Source of the DNA: Hirudo medicinalis
Lineage: Eukaryota; Annelida; Clitellata; Hirudinida; Hirudinidae
Direction of reading: 5' to 3'
Length of the DNA: 64,000 nucleotides
NCBI GenBank assembly: GCA_011800805.1
Contig: MPNW01000006.1
Coordinates: 199,732 to 263,731 of the forward strand
The stretch's first letter is position 1. Every line of letters starts with the position of its first letter. This document shows, piece by piece, positions 27,209-41,131 of the stretch. Below the pieces are notes generated by a model that ran no database searches, was not told the origin of the DNA, and saw only the letters and a program-made list of their open reading frames with translations. The position numbers were made by a program, and so were the translations under genes.

Positions 27209-28329
27209 TATCGTAAACAATACAAATTTAGTTCTTGAAAACCAAAATAGAAAATGATCATTATTGCTATTGTTGATTAGGACAAATTTCATTATTGATC
27301 AATGGCGTGAATACCAATTTTGTTCGGTAACGAAGTAAAAGTAACGAGTTACAATTAATTACAATCCTTAATTCTTAGTTAATAATTAATTCTTAATCAC
27401 AATCGGAGTACTTTTTACAAAATAACGAATTACGGAAAATTTTCTCGTGACTTGTTTTTGTAACGAAGATTTTCGGAAGTACTTCTGCTTCGTTACGTCC
27501 GCCACAAAGCGTTACAAATTAACAAAACTAAACAACTTTCGATGAGATTGGTTCCACAAAATTAATTAACATTAACATTAATTACATTAATTTTTATTGT
27601 ATAGTGAACTTTTAAATTCTGAATCAAAGAGTTTTCCACATCGGAAAATTTAGAACTGACATTCATTTGGATTTTGAAAGAGGAGAAATGTTTAAGCCCT
27701 GAGAATAATTTTGGGGCACAAACATAAAAAAAAAACCGAAGCACGTCAAAGTTTACTAAAGGTGACTTGCTCGTGTGATGGAATGTCGCGAATTTGTGTA
27801 GAATGTTACCAATCTTCGTCGGAATATCCTCTGATAAAATGGATGAAAATGAAAATAAAAGATCCACCATCACACGATATGGAATCATTAAGGATTAAAA
27901 TGAGCCTACATTCTTTTAAATCTGTAAAAGTTTTACGTGAAAAATGGCGCATCCGGGGTTCTACCCCCAAAATCGCTAAATAAGATTTTCATTTTCGAAA
28001 AGATGAAACGAAAAAAAGGTGTTCAAACATCAGACCCCCTGAAAAATTTTTGGGTGCCCCTGGTGTGAAATCAAGGAGCTTGAAAATAACGCATTTAGCG
28101 ATTGTTCGGCTCCAGAAACGTTCAAATATTTTTATTCAAAATCACACTAAAATGATTACATTTGTCTCGACGTCTGACTTTCAAATCACTAATCGTGTTT
28201 TATTTCTTATTTTACTTCAGTGAAATTTTTAAATTCATTTTTTTATTTTATTTCACCTTTAAATGCTGCTCTCGTTTGTTGCGGTTCCTTGGCATCCGAA
28301 AAGGACTTATAAGGCACTATAAATATCGA

Positions 28330-28432
28330 CTAATTGTAATTGATTGTAATTAATTGTAATTGATTGTAATTAATTGTAATTGATTGTAATTAATTGTAAT
28401 TGATTGTAATTAATTGTAATTGATTGTAATTG
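28330..28432. repeat. 20-bp tandem repeat
   Basis: About five copies of TAATTGATTGTAATTAATTG, with partial palindromic symmetry. Confidence 0.9.
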
Positions 28433-30538
28433 TAAAATCTCAACATCCATACGGAAATTAAAAATCCAAGCTAAACAACTTAACAGCATAATTTTATTAT
28501 TAAATAGTACAGCATAATTTGCGAATTGAATAAGCATAAATTCCTTTATTACGCTTACATTGCAATACATTAATTTACGTATTTACAAAAAGTAACAAAA
28601 ATTACAAAACGTAACAGTAACTTCTGTAGGACTATCCATTAGACATTGGTCGAGGAAAAACACTTTCATTAGTGTTACACATTTGGTGTTAGTACTTAGT
28701 TTGTAGTTTTAACAGTTTACACATTAGTTCAGACGGTTGCCTTTGAAACACGAGGGAATGGTGGACGATCACAATAACATGGCTTAAGATGGTTGACGAA
28801 TGACTTACAAAAGCAGCTTCAGTACTTTTACTTTTTACTTTTAAAATAACTTTGAAATGCTGAGACTTTTTACTTTTATTTGAGTACATTTGTTAACAAA
28901 TACTTTTACTCTCATTTAAGTAAATTTTTGAGTTGTTACTTGCACTTTTTCCTAAGTACTTTTTTTGTTGTTTTTGTTATCTTTACAACATCGGTGAACA
29001 TCGGTGAATACATTGGAAGAAAGAGGGTAAATTCGCAATTACAGGTTTATAAGGTTTTATTATAAGGCTATTCGACAACTTTTTAAAGTTTAATAATAAT
29101 CTTGTTTAATCCTTTCCTTGAATTTCCCAAAAATCTAAAATTGGTAAATTCCTGATGTGATTCAATTATTTGAAATTCCATAGAAAATGTTTAATTATTA
29201 TTTTTTTTTAATTTAAAACTAGAGCAAAAGAAAGTCTCTTATCTATCGGACCTATCTGTTCTCCATTTTACACAATGACCAAGTGATCTCAATGTGAAGC
29301 CTGCCTTTCATCAGATTAACATTTTTGCACTCACATTTCCATTCAATAAAGCTGTCATCTATCCTTGGTCCATCTTTTTTCGTTCATTCACCCACCATTA
29401 GATCCGTCCATCCATCACATCACCACTGTATCACTCTTTCGTCTTTGTTCCATATTTTTATATTCTGAAAAGTACGATTAAAGCATTGTTTGAGTCAGAA
29501 TAAAATTAGGAATGATTTAATAGGTACCAGGTAATAGGTGTTAATAAGTACCAGGTAATAGGTTTAAATAGTATTGCAGTTAGCGCTTCGCAATCACCAT
29601 CATTTTAAAAACATAAAAAGAATCATTCGACAGCAACTTTGGAAACCTCAGTAAATCAATCCCCGATTATTATGTGTGTAATTGGACAATTACTCAACCT
29701 ATTGTTGTTATAATTAATATTATTACTAGTATTTGTCATTTTTAAACCCAGTGCTTGGAAGACAAGGCTGTGATTGATGTGAAGAAAACTATTATGAATC
29801 TTTTCCTTTCATTTCGTTCTTTGACACATCCATTTACTCATACTCACTCACTCATTCATCATTCCATCCACAGCTTTGTAGTTATTTCTTGGTCTTTTGT
29901 GAATATCTTTCATTCTTAATAAAGCAGCCATGAACGGCAACATCAATTGTTATCAAAAATATACTTAATCTCTTCACGGCTCTCTTCTAGCCTTGTCATA
30001 TTTCCTTTAACAACAAACTCCGAATCATGCCTTAACCATTCGACCATTCCTGAAATGATCCTTAACTCAACTCCATCTCCTTGGGCGGTTCCCTCAAGTC
30101 GATTTGGATTTAATGGCGTTGATGACATAGAAGCACTATTGGTGTGCCATATCAGACGAGTCTGAATGAAATAAAACTATTTATAGATTACTGTATCGCT
30201 ATGCTAGATAAAGTCAAAGGAAGCAAAATTGAACCAGGCGCTGGTTGTTCAATCTGGTCAGAATATGTGAAGCAGTAATATGTTTATGTGATATCATGTT
30301 GATTCAAAATTCAAATATTTTGTGAAATTTTTTAATAAATATTCATAAAAACGTAAAATATAAAAAATACAGAAATATTATCATGAATTTCAAGATTAGT
30401 GAGTTTTCGTTCATTTCGACCTGGCGTCAACAACAGTATGTTGAAAAGCTAATAAGTTGATATGCTAATAATTTTGTTACAAAACTGTATTTCGATTTGC
30501 AGAGAAAACTCGTGTCAGCTGTCCAAGGAAGCACGATG

Positions 30539-30727
<189 letters not shown>

Positions 30728-31649
30728 TACCGTATCCGATACACGAACATTTCTAAAAAACAAAACATTTCTGACAAGAACCTAGAAGATTAGGGTTTTT
30801 ATTTCGTGAACGGGCTGAACATGATTATCATAATCTCTGACTCAATTAAAGTATCATATAAATTATAATTACTTTATTTGAGTTATTATGTTATTATAAT
30901 TTAATTAATTCTAACATTCTTAGAATTTAAATTTAAAACCAATAAAGTTCTTTCTAATAAATAAAATGTTGCACATGGAATAGTTTCTGTGGACGCCTAT
31001 GCCACCAAGAGGTTATACTTGTTATAAAAAAATGCTCGTTGTTGTTAAGGAATGTCTTCGTTATTATTTTTTGTCATCCTCCACGGAAGATGAAGTGCTC
31101 CAAAACACTCACATACATCTTCAGGAAATGTTTTCTCGTCACATTTGAAATATGTGTTGGACCGTCGCCCAGCTATATAACAAAGTCGTCCTCATAAAAA
31201 TGCACTGTAAAATAGATAAGGCTGTTAGAAATGGTTTGTTGGTGTTTGTTAAAGCCAACGACGCTGTCGATATGTTGAATTTTGTCTCAAATTCCATCTT
31301 TGTAATTCCTCTTCAAACCCTGACCTGCTGCATTTAATTGCGGATCAATGCAGCCTTTTTTCTCATTTTTCAATAGCAGACTGACAGAAGATGTCATGAA
31401 TTTTAGCTTTGTCAGGAATAGTTGCAGAGCTCAATTTGTCAGAGCTATATCCGATTACCCTATTATCCCCTTTGTCCATGAGATGCGATGATTGGTCTAT
31501 AAAAGATAAAATCTAATAAATAAATGTTGTCTAATCATTATTATTATTGTTATTATTACCATTACTATTGCTACTGCCCATAAAACTTAACCTAACTTTA
31601 ACCTAATTTATAGCTTGTTACGGGTTGATTCGCCGCTAATTTCTATTAC

Positions 31650-31725
31650 GCGCTGAGCACGTGATCTCTAAGAAGAGCATGACAGGTATAAAAAGAGATT
31701 GATCAGCTCTCATTCTCTCTTTCTG
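31650..31725 (+). promoter_or_regulatory. TATA-type core promoter with E-box
   Basis: A CACGTG E-box at 31658-31663 is followed by GGTATAAAAAGAG (TATA at 31687-31694) and a pyrimidine-rich CTCATTCTCTC about 25 bp downstream, which could be the initiator. The first ATG after it (31730) opens only a 53-codon frame without recognisable features. The next plus-strand gene is the GPCR at 34827, so this may drive a non-coding 5' exon of that gene. Between here and 34548 I see no other supported feature. Confidence 0.45.
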
Positions 31726-34547
31726 AAATGAAGGAGTTCAAACAGTTTGAACAAACAGTTGGCTCGATCGAAAGGCAAACAACAAGAACCCTCCACGTGC
31801 TCCATCCGGTCTCATTGGGTCTCATTCCTTGGCTGTCGTCCGATCGTGTGATCATAAAAGAGGGCTATTTCTAGCTTCACAATGATTGATTAAATATTTA
31901 TTAAAACTATTTTCTGTACCAAAGTTAGTGATTTAATTATAATTATAATAATATTATGTAACATAATTAGAAAATTACAAAATTAATAAATAAAAAATAT
32001 AATTTAATAAGTAAATAATACAATTATATATTTATTAATTTTGTAAATGTAATTTTTGTATTTCTCCTTTTTGAACGACATAACGTTCGATATTACCAAC
32101 ACATTTTTAGCATTGAATTCAATCTACGAGAGAGAACAGTCTCTTGAAAGTTTTTCGAACTTTTAAAGGAAAATTAAGGTGAAATTAAATGTAGAGGGAG
32201 CAATTTGTGCACGAACAATTGAAATAAATCTCGAAATTGTGATAGCGGATGAAAGCTTAATGATGCTTACAAGGTTGGTTGTAATGACTAGTATTTAGCA
32301 TTTGTAGTCCAAATGACAATGAAATATCTTATGTGGAATTTGACTTCTGGATCAGATTTATTTCTGCATTGACACAAAACTAATAGATTGCTGGATATTA
32401 AAATAATTACTATAAGTTATTTGTCATCCACAGGTAAATCAACTTTTCACATGATTTGTGTCTTATACGTTCTTAAATGGTGTCCATTGACCATGTGATA
32501 TGATGAAAAAGCTCATCATCAACTCTTATTAAGTGGGTGTTATATTAACTTAATTTGCACAAAAGGCTTTTTTTTAGGACGGATTACCTACTTAATTTCA
32601 AATTCCAGTTGTGCAGCACCAAGTAAACGCGGTAAAAAAAAGAAAGCCTGGACCGCCTGTGACCACCTCTGTTATCCAGAAATGATCCAACTTGCATATT
32701 ATTTCCCACTGGAAGATCTAGCAAAACTAGAAATCGATGGCTAGCTCTTGCCAGTAAAGCCAAGGCCATGGAGCTCTATAATCTTAATAACAACAACATT
32801 GAACATTTAATTGGCTCATTAACATAGATGGGGAAGATAAACCTGCACGCGTCAAACAAAAGGTACCGCTTTATTAATATCGATGAGAATCAATTAATAT
32901 CCAAACATGCAAGCAAGGCAAACTTGAAAGCTGTCGTTAATTAGATCGCCGCATCGCTCATGTATCCAGAGAAAGTGATTTATATTCACCTGCACACCTG
33001 CCATTCCGGGTCTCCAGAAAAACTGGTGGAAGTTGTTCATAATCGAGGCTGTTAAAGGTCAAGCGGAAAGCGCTAGATAAATTTACGGGCGATATATTAG
33101 ACATTACTGAAAACTTCATTAGAATCTCTTGCGAATAAGTTAGTTCAGAGGGTTGATTTCTGAGTGTGACGCTGAGAGAACGGTGGTTTGACAGGTTATG
33201 CAATTAGGATTTGCTCAGAAACATACTGCAGTCCTTTTTCCAATCCAGATAAAATTTATTCAGGTTTCATCCGGGAATTAAATTACTGAAGCATAACTGC
33301 TCTAGAAAAAAATCAATGCTCTATCATGCATTCGTCATGTCATTAATCTTATTTAATCAATCTTAGGGCAGCTCTTTCATTACACATTAATCTCTGGCTT
33401 GGGTTAACTCTAAATATTAATTCTAACACTAACACTAATTCAAACCTTAATCACTTTTGCAGTGGTAGCAGATATGCTTTTCATCATCCACGTTGTGATT
33501 CCGTTTATTTTTTATTCGTAAAAGCAATGGTGAACAAATAATTTTTTAAGGATTTTAATTATTACTCAGTGCCAATTATTTGGTGATTTCAGTAAGACTT
33601 CCAATTTCGAAGAATTCATTTTTAATAGAACTTAGAATCATTTTTAATGGACAAATAGAATCTTCATATAAGTCTATTTCCTTCTTTTGATTGAATTACA
33701 TGTGATCACCATCATGATCATTTCTTTCTGATTGGCAGCCTCTCTGGCTCTGAATTGTTGTCAAAATCTCGATGTCTAAAGGATTTTGCAAAAATTCACA
33801 GCTGGAGAGGCGTCCGATTATAGAAAATATTTCACTTAAAAAAAAGCCTCAGGAGAAATATTGATGTTACATGTGACCTGTTTTGGCCTCGTAGTTTGGA
33901 GCCAAGTGCTGATCCAGTGTGATTTCTCCGAATCGAGTTCCCAGAACATGAGGCGCTAAGTTTCTGAGAATTTATCGCTGTTATTACAATAATCACCTAA
34001 AGCCACAGAAATGAACTTCCCTTCTTTTACTGTATTCCTTCAGTTTCATTTCCCCGATCTTCCAAAGTGTAATTGATTGTAGCAATCGCAAAAACTGGGA
34101 ACAGGTTTGTATCAGGATTGGTTAAAATTGAATGCTTGGTAGGTTTGTTCAGTCAAAAGAGGAGAATTCTATACTAATTCGATGCTTTTTGGGGCAGATG
34201 GGGTCGCTTGGAGAAAAATCAAATGTCAAAGGTTTCCTAAGAAGTTGTCGTTTCTCATCCGAACGCATGTTTTTATCCATCTTTTCATAGGTCATTTTTA
34301 AATTTTTATTTTCGTGGACAATCAATCAGCCTCTGTCAGAATCAAGCAGTTATTCGTTTAATCAGTCAATAGGATTTGGCCTTTAAAGATAAATGGAAAG
34401 ATGGATAGATTAGAAAGTTAAATTTCAAACTTTGCACATGAATCATTTCTAAATTGGCTCGTTCCTCATTCATCTTTTTTTTTTATTTAGCCGATCTTTT
34501 GAGTTTCTTATGTATCCCAATGTGATGTGAGGGCACTTTTCAATCGT

Positions 34548-34690
34548 TCTACCATTTATATAGCGTCCCAACCCGAGGGCGCTCCCTGGCGGTGCAGGTT
34601 GTGTTGCGAACGCGACACATAACGACTGTTGCTATTACAACCGCATGCAGGAACCGCATTCGGCCAACCTGCACGTCATATGTTTTACAA
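34548..34690 (-). mobile_element. SINE-like element, reverse orientation
   Basis: It opens with ACCATTTATATAGCGTCC and GAGGGCGCTCCCTGGCGGTG, followed by GTTGCGAACGCGAC, CGACTGTTGC and GCATGCAGG. The same motif order recurs at 56107-56450 and, reversed, at 47431-47590. It lies about 140 bp upstream of the GPCR start codon. Confidence 0.65.
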
Positions 34691-34826
34691 TTCTTGAAAT
34701 GCTCTTCATGTCATTCGAAGATTCCGATACGCTGATATTCTGATATTCACCTACTAAGATCGGAATGATAAACCATTTGCTGAAAAAACATTATTTAAAT
34801 AAATTAAATTTCGAAACATTATAGGC

Positions 34827-36944
34827 ATGAAAGTCCAAAGCGTCACTACCACCTCGAAAACCACAGAATCGGTTCTTAATTCCGTCATCAATCGTACGAT
34901 CTCCAAGGACCATCAGGACATCCGTTACTTAAAGCCAGATGATAGTTCTTTCTCACTTCTTGTTTATGGGATTATATACCCCCAAATCATCGTCTTCACC
35001 TTTGCAACCAATATCCTGATTTGCATTGTCCTCCTTCGCAAAAACATGCGCAGCCCCACCAATACGCTCCTAGTCGCCATGGCTATTTCCGACATGCTCA
35101 CCGGCTTAACCGGTCTCCCGGTATATATCAGATTTTACAGCACCGGTCTGAATGAATACGTACCTTATGACTGGTGCTGGCTTTATTTATATCTATCCAA
35201 CTACATACCGACCATCTTCCACACAGCCTCCGTCTGGCTTACTGTTGCCCTAGCCATTCACAGGTTTGTTCATGGTTCGATTCACATGAATGCACATTGG
35301 CTGTTAAGTGAAATTTATACTTCTCTCTAAGAATTTTGAATTTTATTTCATTGCTTTATTGAGATTACCATTGCAACTGTTTATTATTGCAATAATATTA
35401 CTGCCGTTGATGTCATCACTAACTTTTATGATCCATTTATTTCAGTCGATTATTATTTCAAGTCAAACTAAGAGGGTCGCAGAATTGATTATAACCCTTC
35501 TGGATCGAGTGAATGGTGCGTGTTCGAAACCTGGCTTAAGCTATTGAGTCACAGAATCACACAAAAGTGGACGCCGCACAAATGTTCGAGCGCTTTCGAG
35601 TCCTCCTACTCGACAAGGAGTGCAATTGAGATCCATCCGAAATTTTTTATTTTTCATTTTGAATGGGCTGGCATGGCCTGACTCAAGATAGAAATTGTTT
35701 AATAGATTCGCATTACCCTCATTCATCCAGATGCATAAAAGTAATTCTAAAATTTATAATAACTTGGCTCATTAATTATTTCTCTTATAAAAAATATAAT
35801 ATCAATGTTAATTTTCCTTTATATCCTTTGAATTATTTAAACATTAAACAGATATGTAAGCGTCTGCCATTCTCAGGCTGCCAAACGCTTGTGCAGCAAG
35901 CGTAACACAGTCTACGTGGTGGTTATCGTTTATTTAGCTGCAGCATTCTCACAGATGAGTCGATTTTTCGAGTGCACTTACCTCCCCTACCCTATCAATC
36001 TCTCCAATTTCTCAGCCAGTCATTCGCGGTCCAACTCCAGTTTTCACAATTCTTCCAATATGTTCCTTCCTTCTTCCACGAATGCAACTCTAGACTCGTA
36101 CTCGTACAGTTTCGGAGACTTAAACTCGTCTGATGCCATCGTCGGTTGCATCGAGGTCCCCAACGATTTTATAGCAGCCTACGACCATCTGTACTTCGTC
36201 TCCTACTACATCGTCAGATTGGTGCTTATACACTTCATACCTTGTGGTCTGCTCATCGTTCTTAACACCGTGCTTGTGCAGACAATGAGGCAGGCCAGAA
36301 AAAGGAGATCCCAGCTGATCAAACAGAATAGAAAGACTGAATGCAGACGTTTGACGGAGAGCAACCTGACGACGTTGATGCTCGTGTCAGTGGTGGGTCT
36401 GTTCCTATTGGTTGAAGTACCAATGGCTGTGGTATTCATAATAATGATGGTAGATAACACCTTTTCACTGGGACTTCTCAGCGATCATCTCCACTACGCG
36501 GTGCCGCAATGGATTAATTTCTTCATACTAATCAGCTACCCCTTCAATTTTTTCATCTACTGCGCCATGAGTCACCAGTTCAGAAACACGTTCAAGGAAT
36601 TATTTTGTTGCTATTGCTGTCCAAAGAGGGATGAGGGAAGATCCCAAGATGGTTTTAGATCTATAGGGGGCGGTCTGGAGCCTCCAGGCATCGAAAGATA
36701 CGTGAAACAAGCAAGCGTTTGTGAATTTGTGGAAATCATCTTTCTCTTAATCGTTCACAATCTGAGCTGGTCACTTTTGAAACAGAGTAGTGTTGTGGTT
36801 ATTAACATTCTCATTATTGTTGTGATAAATTGTTTGTGGATTTTGCTTAACAACTCGATTGTTACAATATTTGTTACTGTTGGTGATTGCACTCATATTA
36901 ACGATTGCTCTCAACTATTGCATTTTCGGTTATTAGATCATTGA
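34827..36944 (+). CDS. Rhodopsin-family neuropeptide GPCR, myoinhibitory-peptide/sex-peptide-receptor-like
   Basis: Exon 1 is 34827-35263 and exon 2 starts at 35852; the junction rebuilds AIHRYVSVCH, the DRY-equivalent motif at the end of TM3. Exon 1 carries an N-terminus with an NRT sequon, TM1 with the TN signature, MRSPTNTLLVAMAISDM (TM2) and TASVWLTVALA (TM3). Exon 2 carries TM4-TM7, ending at YPFNFFIYCAMSHQFRNTF and a CCYCC cluster suitable for palmitoylation. The family (SPR/MIP receptors, FMRFamide-receptor relatives) is known to couple to Gi/o. The second extracellular loop is long and holds several N-glycosylation sequons (NLS, NFS, NSS, NAT). The frame stays open to 36944, but residues after GIERY look intron-like; a GT donor at about 36702 may lead to a short further exon, so the C-terminus is uncertain. 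The start codon follows a plausible acceptor (ATTATAG), so a 5' non-coding exon is likely. Confidence 0.8.
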
Positions 36945-37474
36945 GTGACGTCATTAAATTATTAAAAATCTTATTTATAGCGATTGCTGCTGCCATAAAT
37001 GCATCTTTCTTGTGCCCTTCGACGATCACGACCGTTGCTACAAAAGTATTGCTGGCGAGTTGTTCATTGAAAATTACAAAACATCAATCATCGATTGTAT
37101 TCATGTAAAAAGGAAGGCAACTAATTAAATCACTTAAAGTATAATATTTCCACCAGCTAGTCAAAGTACCATCTGAGGCTTGGCGCCAATATGGTCCATG
37201 GACTACGAAGATATCAGAAAATATCAGGCAAATCAAGCAGTTACACAGCTCTAAATATTCGTTTCGTGCTGCATTTGTTTGCATGCACAAATTTCTATTA
37301 TCGCTATTACATAGAGAGGTCCTCATTTCATTTATCATCCAATATGCATCGTTTCTCTACGTTTAGTTATTCAGAAATAAAAATTAATTGTCGAACGAAA
37401 ATACAAACACCGATGATACTAGTTGGGTCGCTTAAGCGCCGAGACTGGTGTTCTTGGACCCGAAGTTGTCGAGT

Positions 37475-39636
37475 TTAAGCTCTGCCGCAGTCCGGGCACA
37501 AGACCTCGGCACCGTCGGTCAAGAATCCACGGCCGACCAGAGAGGTGGTGCAGCGGTAACATACGAAACACTCTCCATGCCAGTGCCTGTCATCGAAGGA
37601 GATGAACTTGGTTCCCCCGAGTCCTGTGAATAAAAACAAAAACCCTTTTAATGGAATCTTAGTTTCAATCACGAATGTTATGAATTTATGTTCGTTTAGA
37701 GATTCTTTCACATTCTTCATAAAATAAATTCAAATCATTTATATGTTCAACTGCATGACTGTCGCTTACATAAGGATAGCGTTTAATTTAAATCATCCCC
37801 TTATTAAACCAAAGAGTTTATCGCCTGATAAGTTAGTTTTACTTTCAAAACCAACCAGTGATTGCCTTGAGGCATCTGCAGCACTTCTTAGCAAAAAGCT
37901 CTCCAAAGCAATCAGCACAAAACGGCTTCTCGTCCTTTGAGGTGAACTTTTCTCCAGCTAGGATCTTCATGCAGTTCGTGCAAGTAAAACACTCCCTGTG
38001 CCAAGGTGTGTTCTTGTAAGTGATGCCGCCCTTGTTAATCACCTGAAGTGGTCGAAACGATCGTTAATACCAAACATCAACACCATTATCAAAGTCCGCA
38101 GCAATAGCACCGTTTTGAACATATCATTCGAAGTGATCATCTTCGGTAATACCACTCACCCCGTTACACTTGAGGCACCTCTGGGCATATTGTTCTTCGT
38201 AACAGGGCACGCAAACAACTTCTTGGTCACGTGGTATAAAACTCTTGTTTCCTATTGGCTGGAGACAAACCTTGCAACAGAAGCATTGCTCGTGCCACTG
38301 TTTACCTTTATACTCGAATTTCTTCATTCCTGGATGATAACGGCAGGTTGTTCTTGTATCATTGATTTTGTTACTGCTATCATGATTCGTTGTAACCGTT
38401 ATTGTATGTTTTAATTGAATAACTAAATTATTATTAATAATATTATTATTATTGTTATTGTTATTATTATTTTGTTATTGTTGCCGACATCGTTCTTACT
38501 GTTGCTGTTGTCGTTAGATAACAATTTGTTTGAGGATATTAGGATGGACAAATCATATTTTGAGTAACAGCAGCGATAAAGACATTAATATAATCATGAA
38601 ACATGTTCATACACTTCGAAATTAAATTTAAAATTCAAATCAACACCAATGATTCTAATAAAGTAATAAATGAATTTGAAAATGTAAGCTATGAGGAATT
38701 CAAAGCAGCAGAAAACATAAATTGTTATAAGGCGCTTCTGATGTATATGGCTCCCCGTAAAATAATTATAATTAATAAATAATAATAATAATAATAATAA
38801 ATAATTATAATAAATAATTATAATAAAACCTGTACCTGCTCTAAAAAGTCCCCCGCAACCGTCGCACCTTGCAGCGAAGTTGTTGTCATGGCAATCAGCG
38901 CAATACAGCCTGTCGTTCTTGTTGGCAAAGGGCGTGTCTACAAGAGACATCTGGCAGTCGGAGCATTTGAAACACTTCTCGTGCCAATGACGATCTTTGT
39001 AAGACAAATCCTGTAGTTTGGGAAGAAATGAAGCGATGGAAGATTGGATGATAAGGTGATAAAGATTGGAGGATAAAGAGTGATGAATGGGTGACCCCAG
39101 AAGAACGAGGAGGACAATGAGATAAAAAAAAACTTTCTAAGTAAGAATCAATCAAAAGCATCACAAAAACTTTGAAGCCTTTTAATAAAGTCGCATTGAT
39201 CGATCGTTAGAAACTCTTATCTTAGCATTCCACATCGTAGTGTCTTGATTAGCATCTCCTTTATGATCAGTGCCATTATTAATAAACGGTTTTCACGTTG
39301 TATTCCAGACGAAATTTATCGAATCGAGACCTATCTCGTTTTACCACCAGCTCCTACTGTTGAAATTTTTAGTTAACCCGTGTTCCCTATATAAATTGAA
39401 CTATTCCTATTGTTCCAACCACCACAATCTCCACAACCATTAGAAAGGCTAGCTTTCATGATGACCAAACTGACCTTGGAGTCGGTTCCAATGGGGGCTT
39501 TGCACTCCTCGCATGGATTAGCAAAGAGAGACTCGTAGCACTTTATGCAGAAAGGTTTCTCATCTCTCAAAATATATCTGTAACCCACGAGGTTGAGGTT
39601 ACAGTTGAAGCAGGCGAAGATGTTGGAGCTCTCCAT
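37475..39636 (-). CDS. FHL2: Four-and-a-half LIM domain protein (FHL type), 280 aa
   Basis: Exons, 5' to 3': 39475-39636, 38836-39010, 38160-38329, 37856-38042, 37475-37623. All have GT-AG introns, and the 843-nt frame closes. The protein starts with a half LIM zinc finger (CFNCNLNLVG to FCIKCYE) followed by four full LIM domains, each with CxxC, WHxxCFxC and CxxC/D ligands, ending CPDCGRA. Length and layout match vertebrate FHL1/2/3 and insect limpet (about 280 aa). These are zinc-binding scaffolds at actin structures and in the nucleus, often enriched in muscle. FHL2 is used as a class label; orthology within FHL1/2/3 cannot be set. An acceptor (ACTCAG) sits one base before the ATG, so a non-coding first exon exists upstream, possibly near 40600-40870. 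It is tail-to-tail with the GPCR. Confidence 0.9.
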
Positions 39637-41131
39637 ACTGAGTGGTTGAGTCGAGGGAGTGATACTTTTGTAAGAGGATCTGAATATTATTGGTAAATTA
39701 TTCAAAAATTTATTGTATTAGTATTACATAACATATTGTTTAGGAATTTTATGCGATAGGTAAAGGCATTATTAAAGAGTAATTCCACTAGGAATATTTT
39801 TAAAGGACATATGTATAATCTGAAGTTTTGAAAGGTCAAAGATTTAGAGCCTTGAAAATAACTGCTCATTTTAGGAAAGCTAAAGCTATCAAGTATCGCT
39901 ACAATATAGTACAGTATCTCCGGTCCAACATAACCAAGAATTGAATCTCTTAAAATTTTTAAGAATAATCTCCTTTTCAGAAACATTTAATCATCATGTT
40001 CGGCTAGATCATTTACTGGTTTTTCCCATCAAACTTTCTTTCACATCTTAATTATTTTTCCTATCTGGTCTTTATCTGGCTCTCCAGTAAGGTAAGCAAT
40101 GAAATGCAGGAGACATGTTATCAATATGCATATTAGGATTTCTCGACAAGAAATAATTAATGATAACACAAATGCGAGGGAAATATGAAATTATTGTAGA
40201 ATATATGTGGTTAACATAAACATTAAAAATAATATTTACTGAACACCAACCTCTACAAACTTGGACGGAACTTCCTGCAAAACTGGCTCCAATTCTCAAA
40301 TTTAAAGTGAGCTCCAGGCATTCCAAAGATGAGCGCATCGTCTACACTCCAGCATCAGGCATCCATCATTCGGCTTACCGGTCAATTAATATCACGGCAG
40401 CGGCTAGTGGAGGCTTGCGCCACGGCTGCTGACCACCTATAGCCGACATGATGGAGGCACGGTCAATGGGAATACATTACATTTTTATTGAGTTGAAAAT
40501 TGCGTGGATTTATTGGCATGTGTTAATTTTGATTGAAATGGAGTTCCTTTTTATTGAAAACATAATCCATTTAAAATTGGAACACAGTCGACCTCGATGC
40601 TAAATTAGTTTGCCGTGTTCCGCAGAGGAAAGCCGTGAGTTATCCGACCGTGGAAGGTTTTCTCTTGGTACAACCCACACATCCAAGAAAGTTTTGCAAC
40701 ATTCTGCAGCTGCAACTGCGGAGTGCAGCATCTCTTCGACCCCACTGCATAGGCTTGCTTTGTTTACAAGAGCGAAAAATGTTATGGACCTTAAGGGAAT
40801 GCGCCAGAATCGGCTAGGCCCCCTGGTCAAAACACGCAACCATTCCCTTGAGGAATTCGTTAGTTCCATGTATATATACTCTGACCGAACTCTAGTAACT
40901 TTTAATAGTATTATACGCTTTTAATGTTATTGCTCCACATCGACCACTCAACAGAATCCAGGCTAAAGTAATAAATTATTTGTAACGTTTGTGTCCAATG
41001 TCCTGTTCCATCCAATCGGTTCTATTTTATTAATTATTCCTTCTTAGCTCATCACACGCCTTCACGAACTTTCAAATATTTATTTCTAAACTCGCACAAA
41101 CAAATGGAATTGTCAGCAATATGTCATTTAT
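39637..41131. other. FHL 5' region and FHL-anamorsin spacer
   Basis: No coding exon is supported here. The stretch 40600-40870 is visibly richer in G and C, and a TATATATA at 40869-40877 lies just upstream of it for the minus strand. This fits a non-coding first exon and promoter of the FHL gene. It contains a CAGCTG E-box at about 40708. A second GC-richer patch is at 40375-40470. Confidence 0.4.

Noticed and set aside
32584..32769. 61-codon minus-strand frame between the TATA promoter and the GPCR
   Set aside because: Residues such as LLARASHRFLVLLDLP suggest nothing specific, and there are no matching exons nearby.
40600..40924. 104-codon plus-strand and 89-codon minus-strand frames in a GC-richer patch
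   Set aside because: Open in both directions with no domain; better explained as a non-coding promoter or first exon of the FHL gene.
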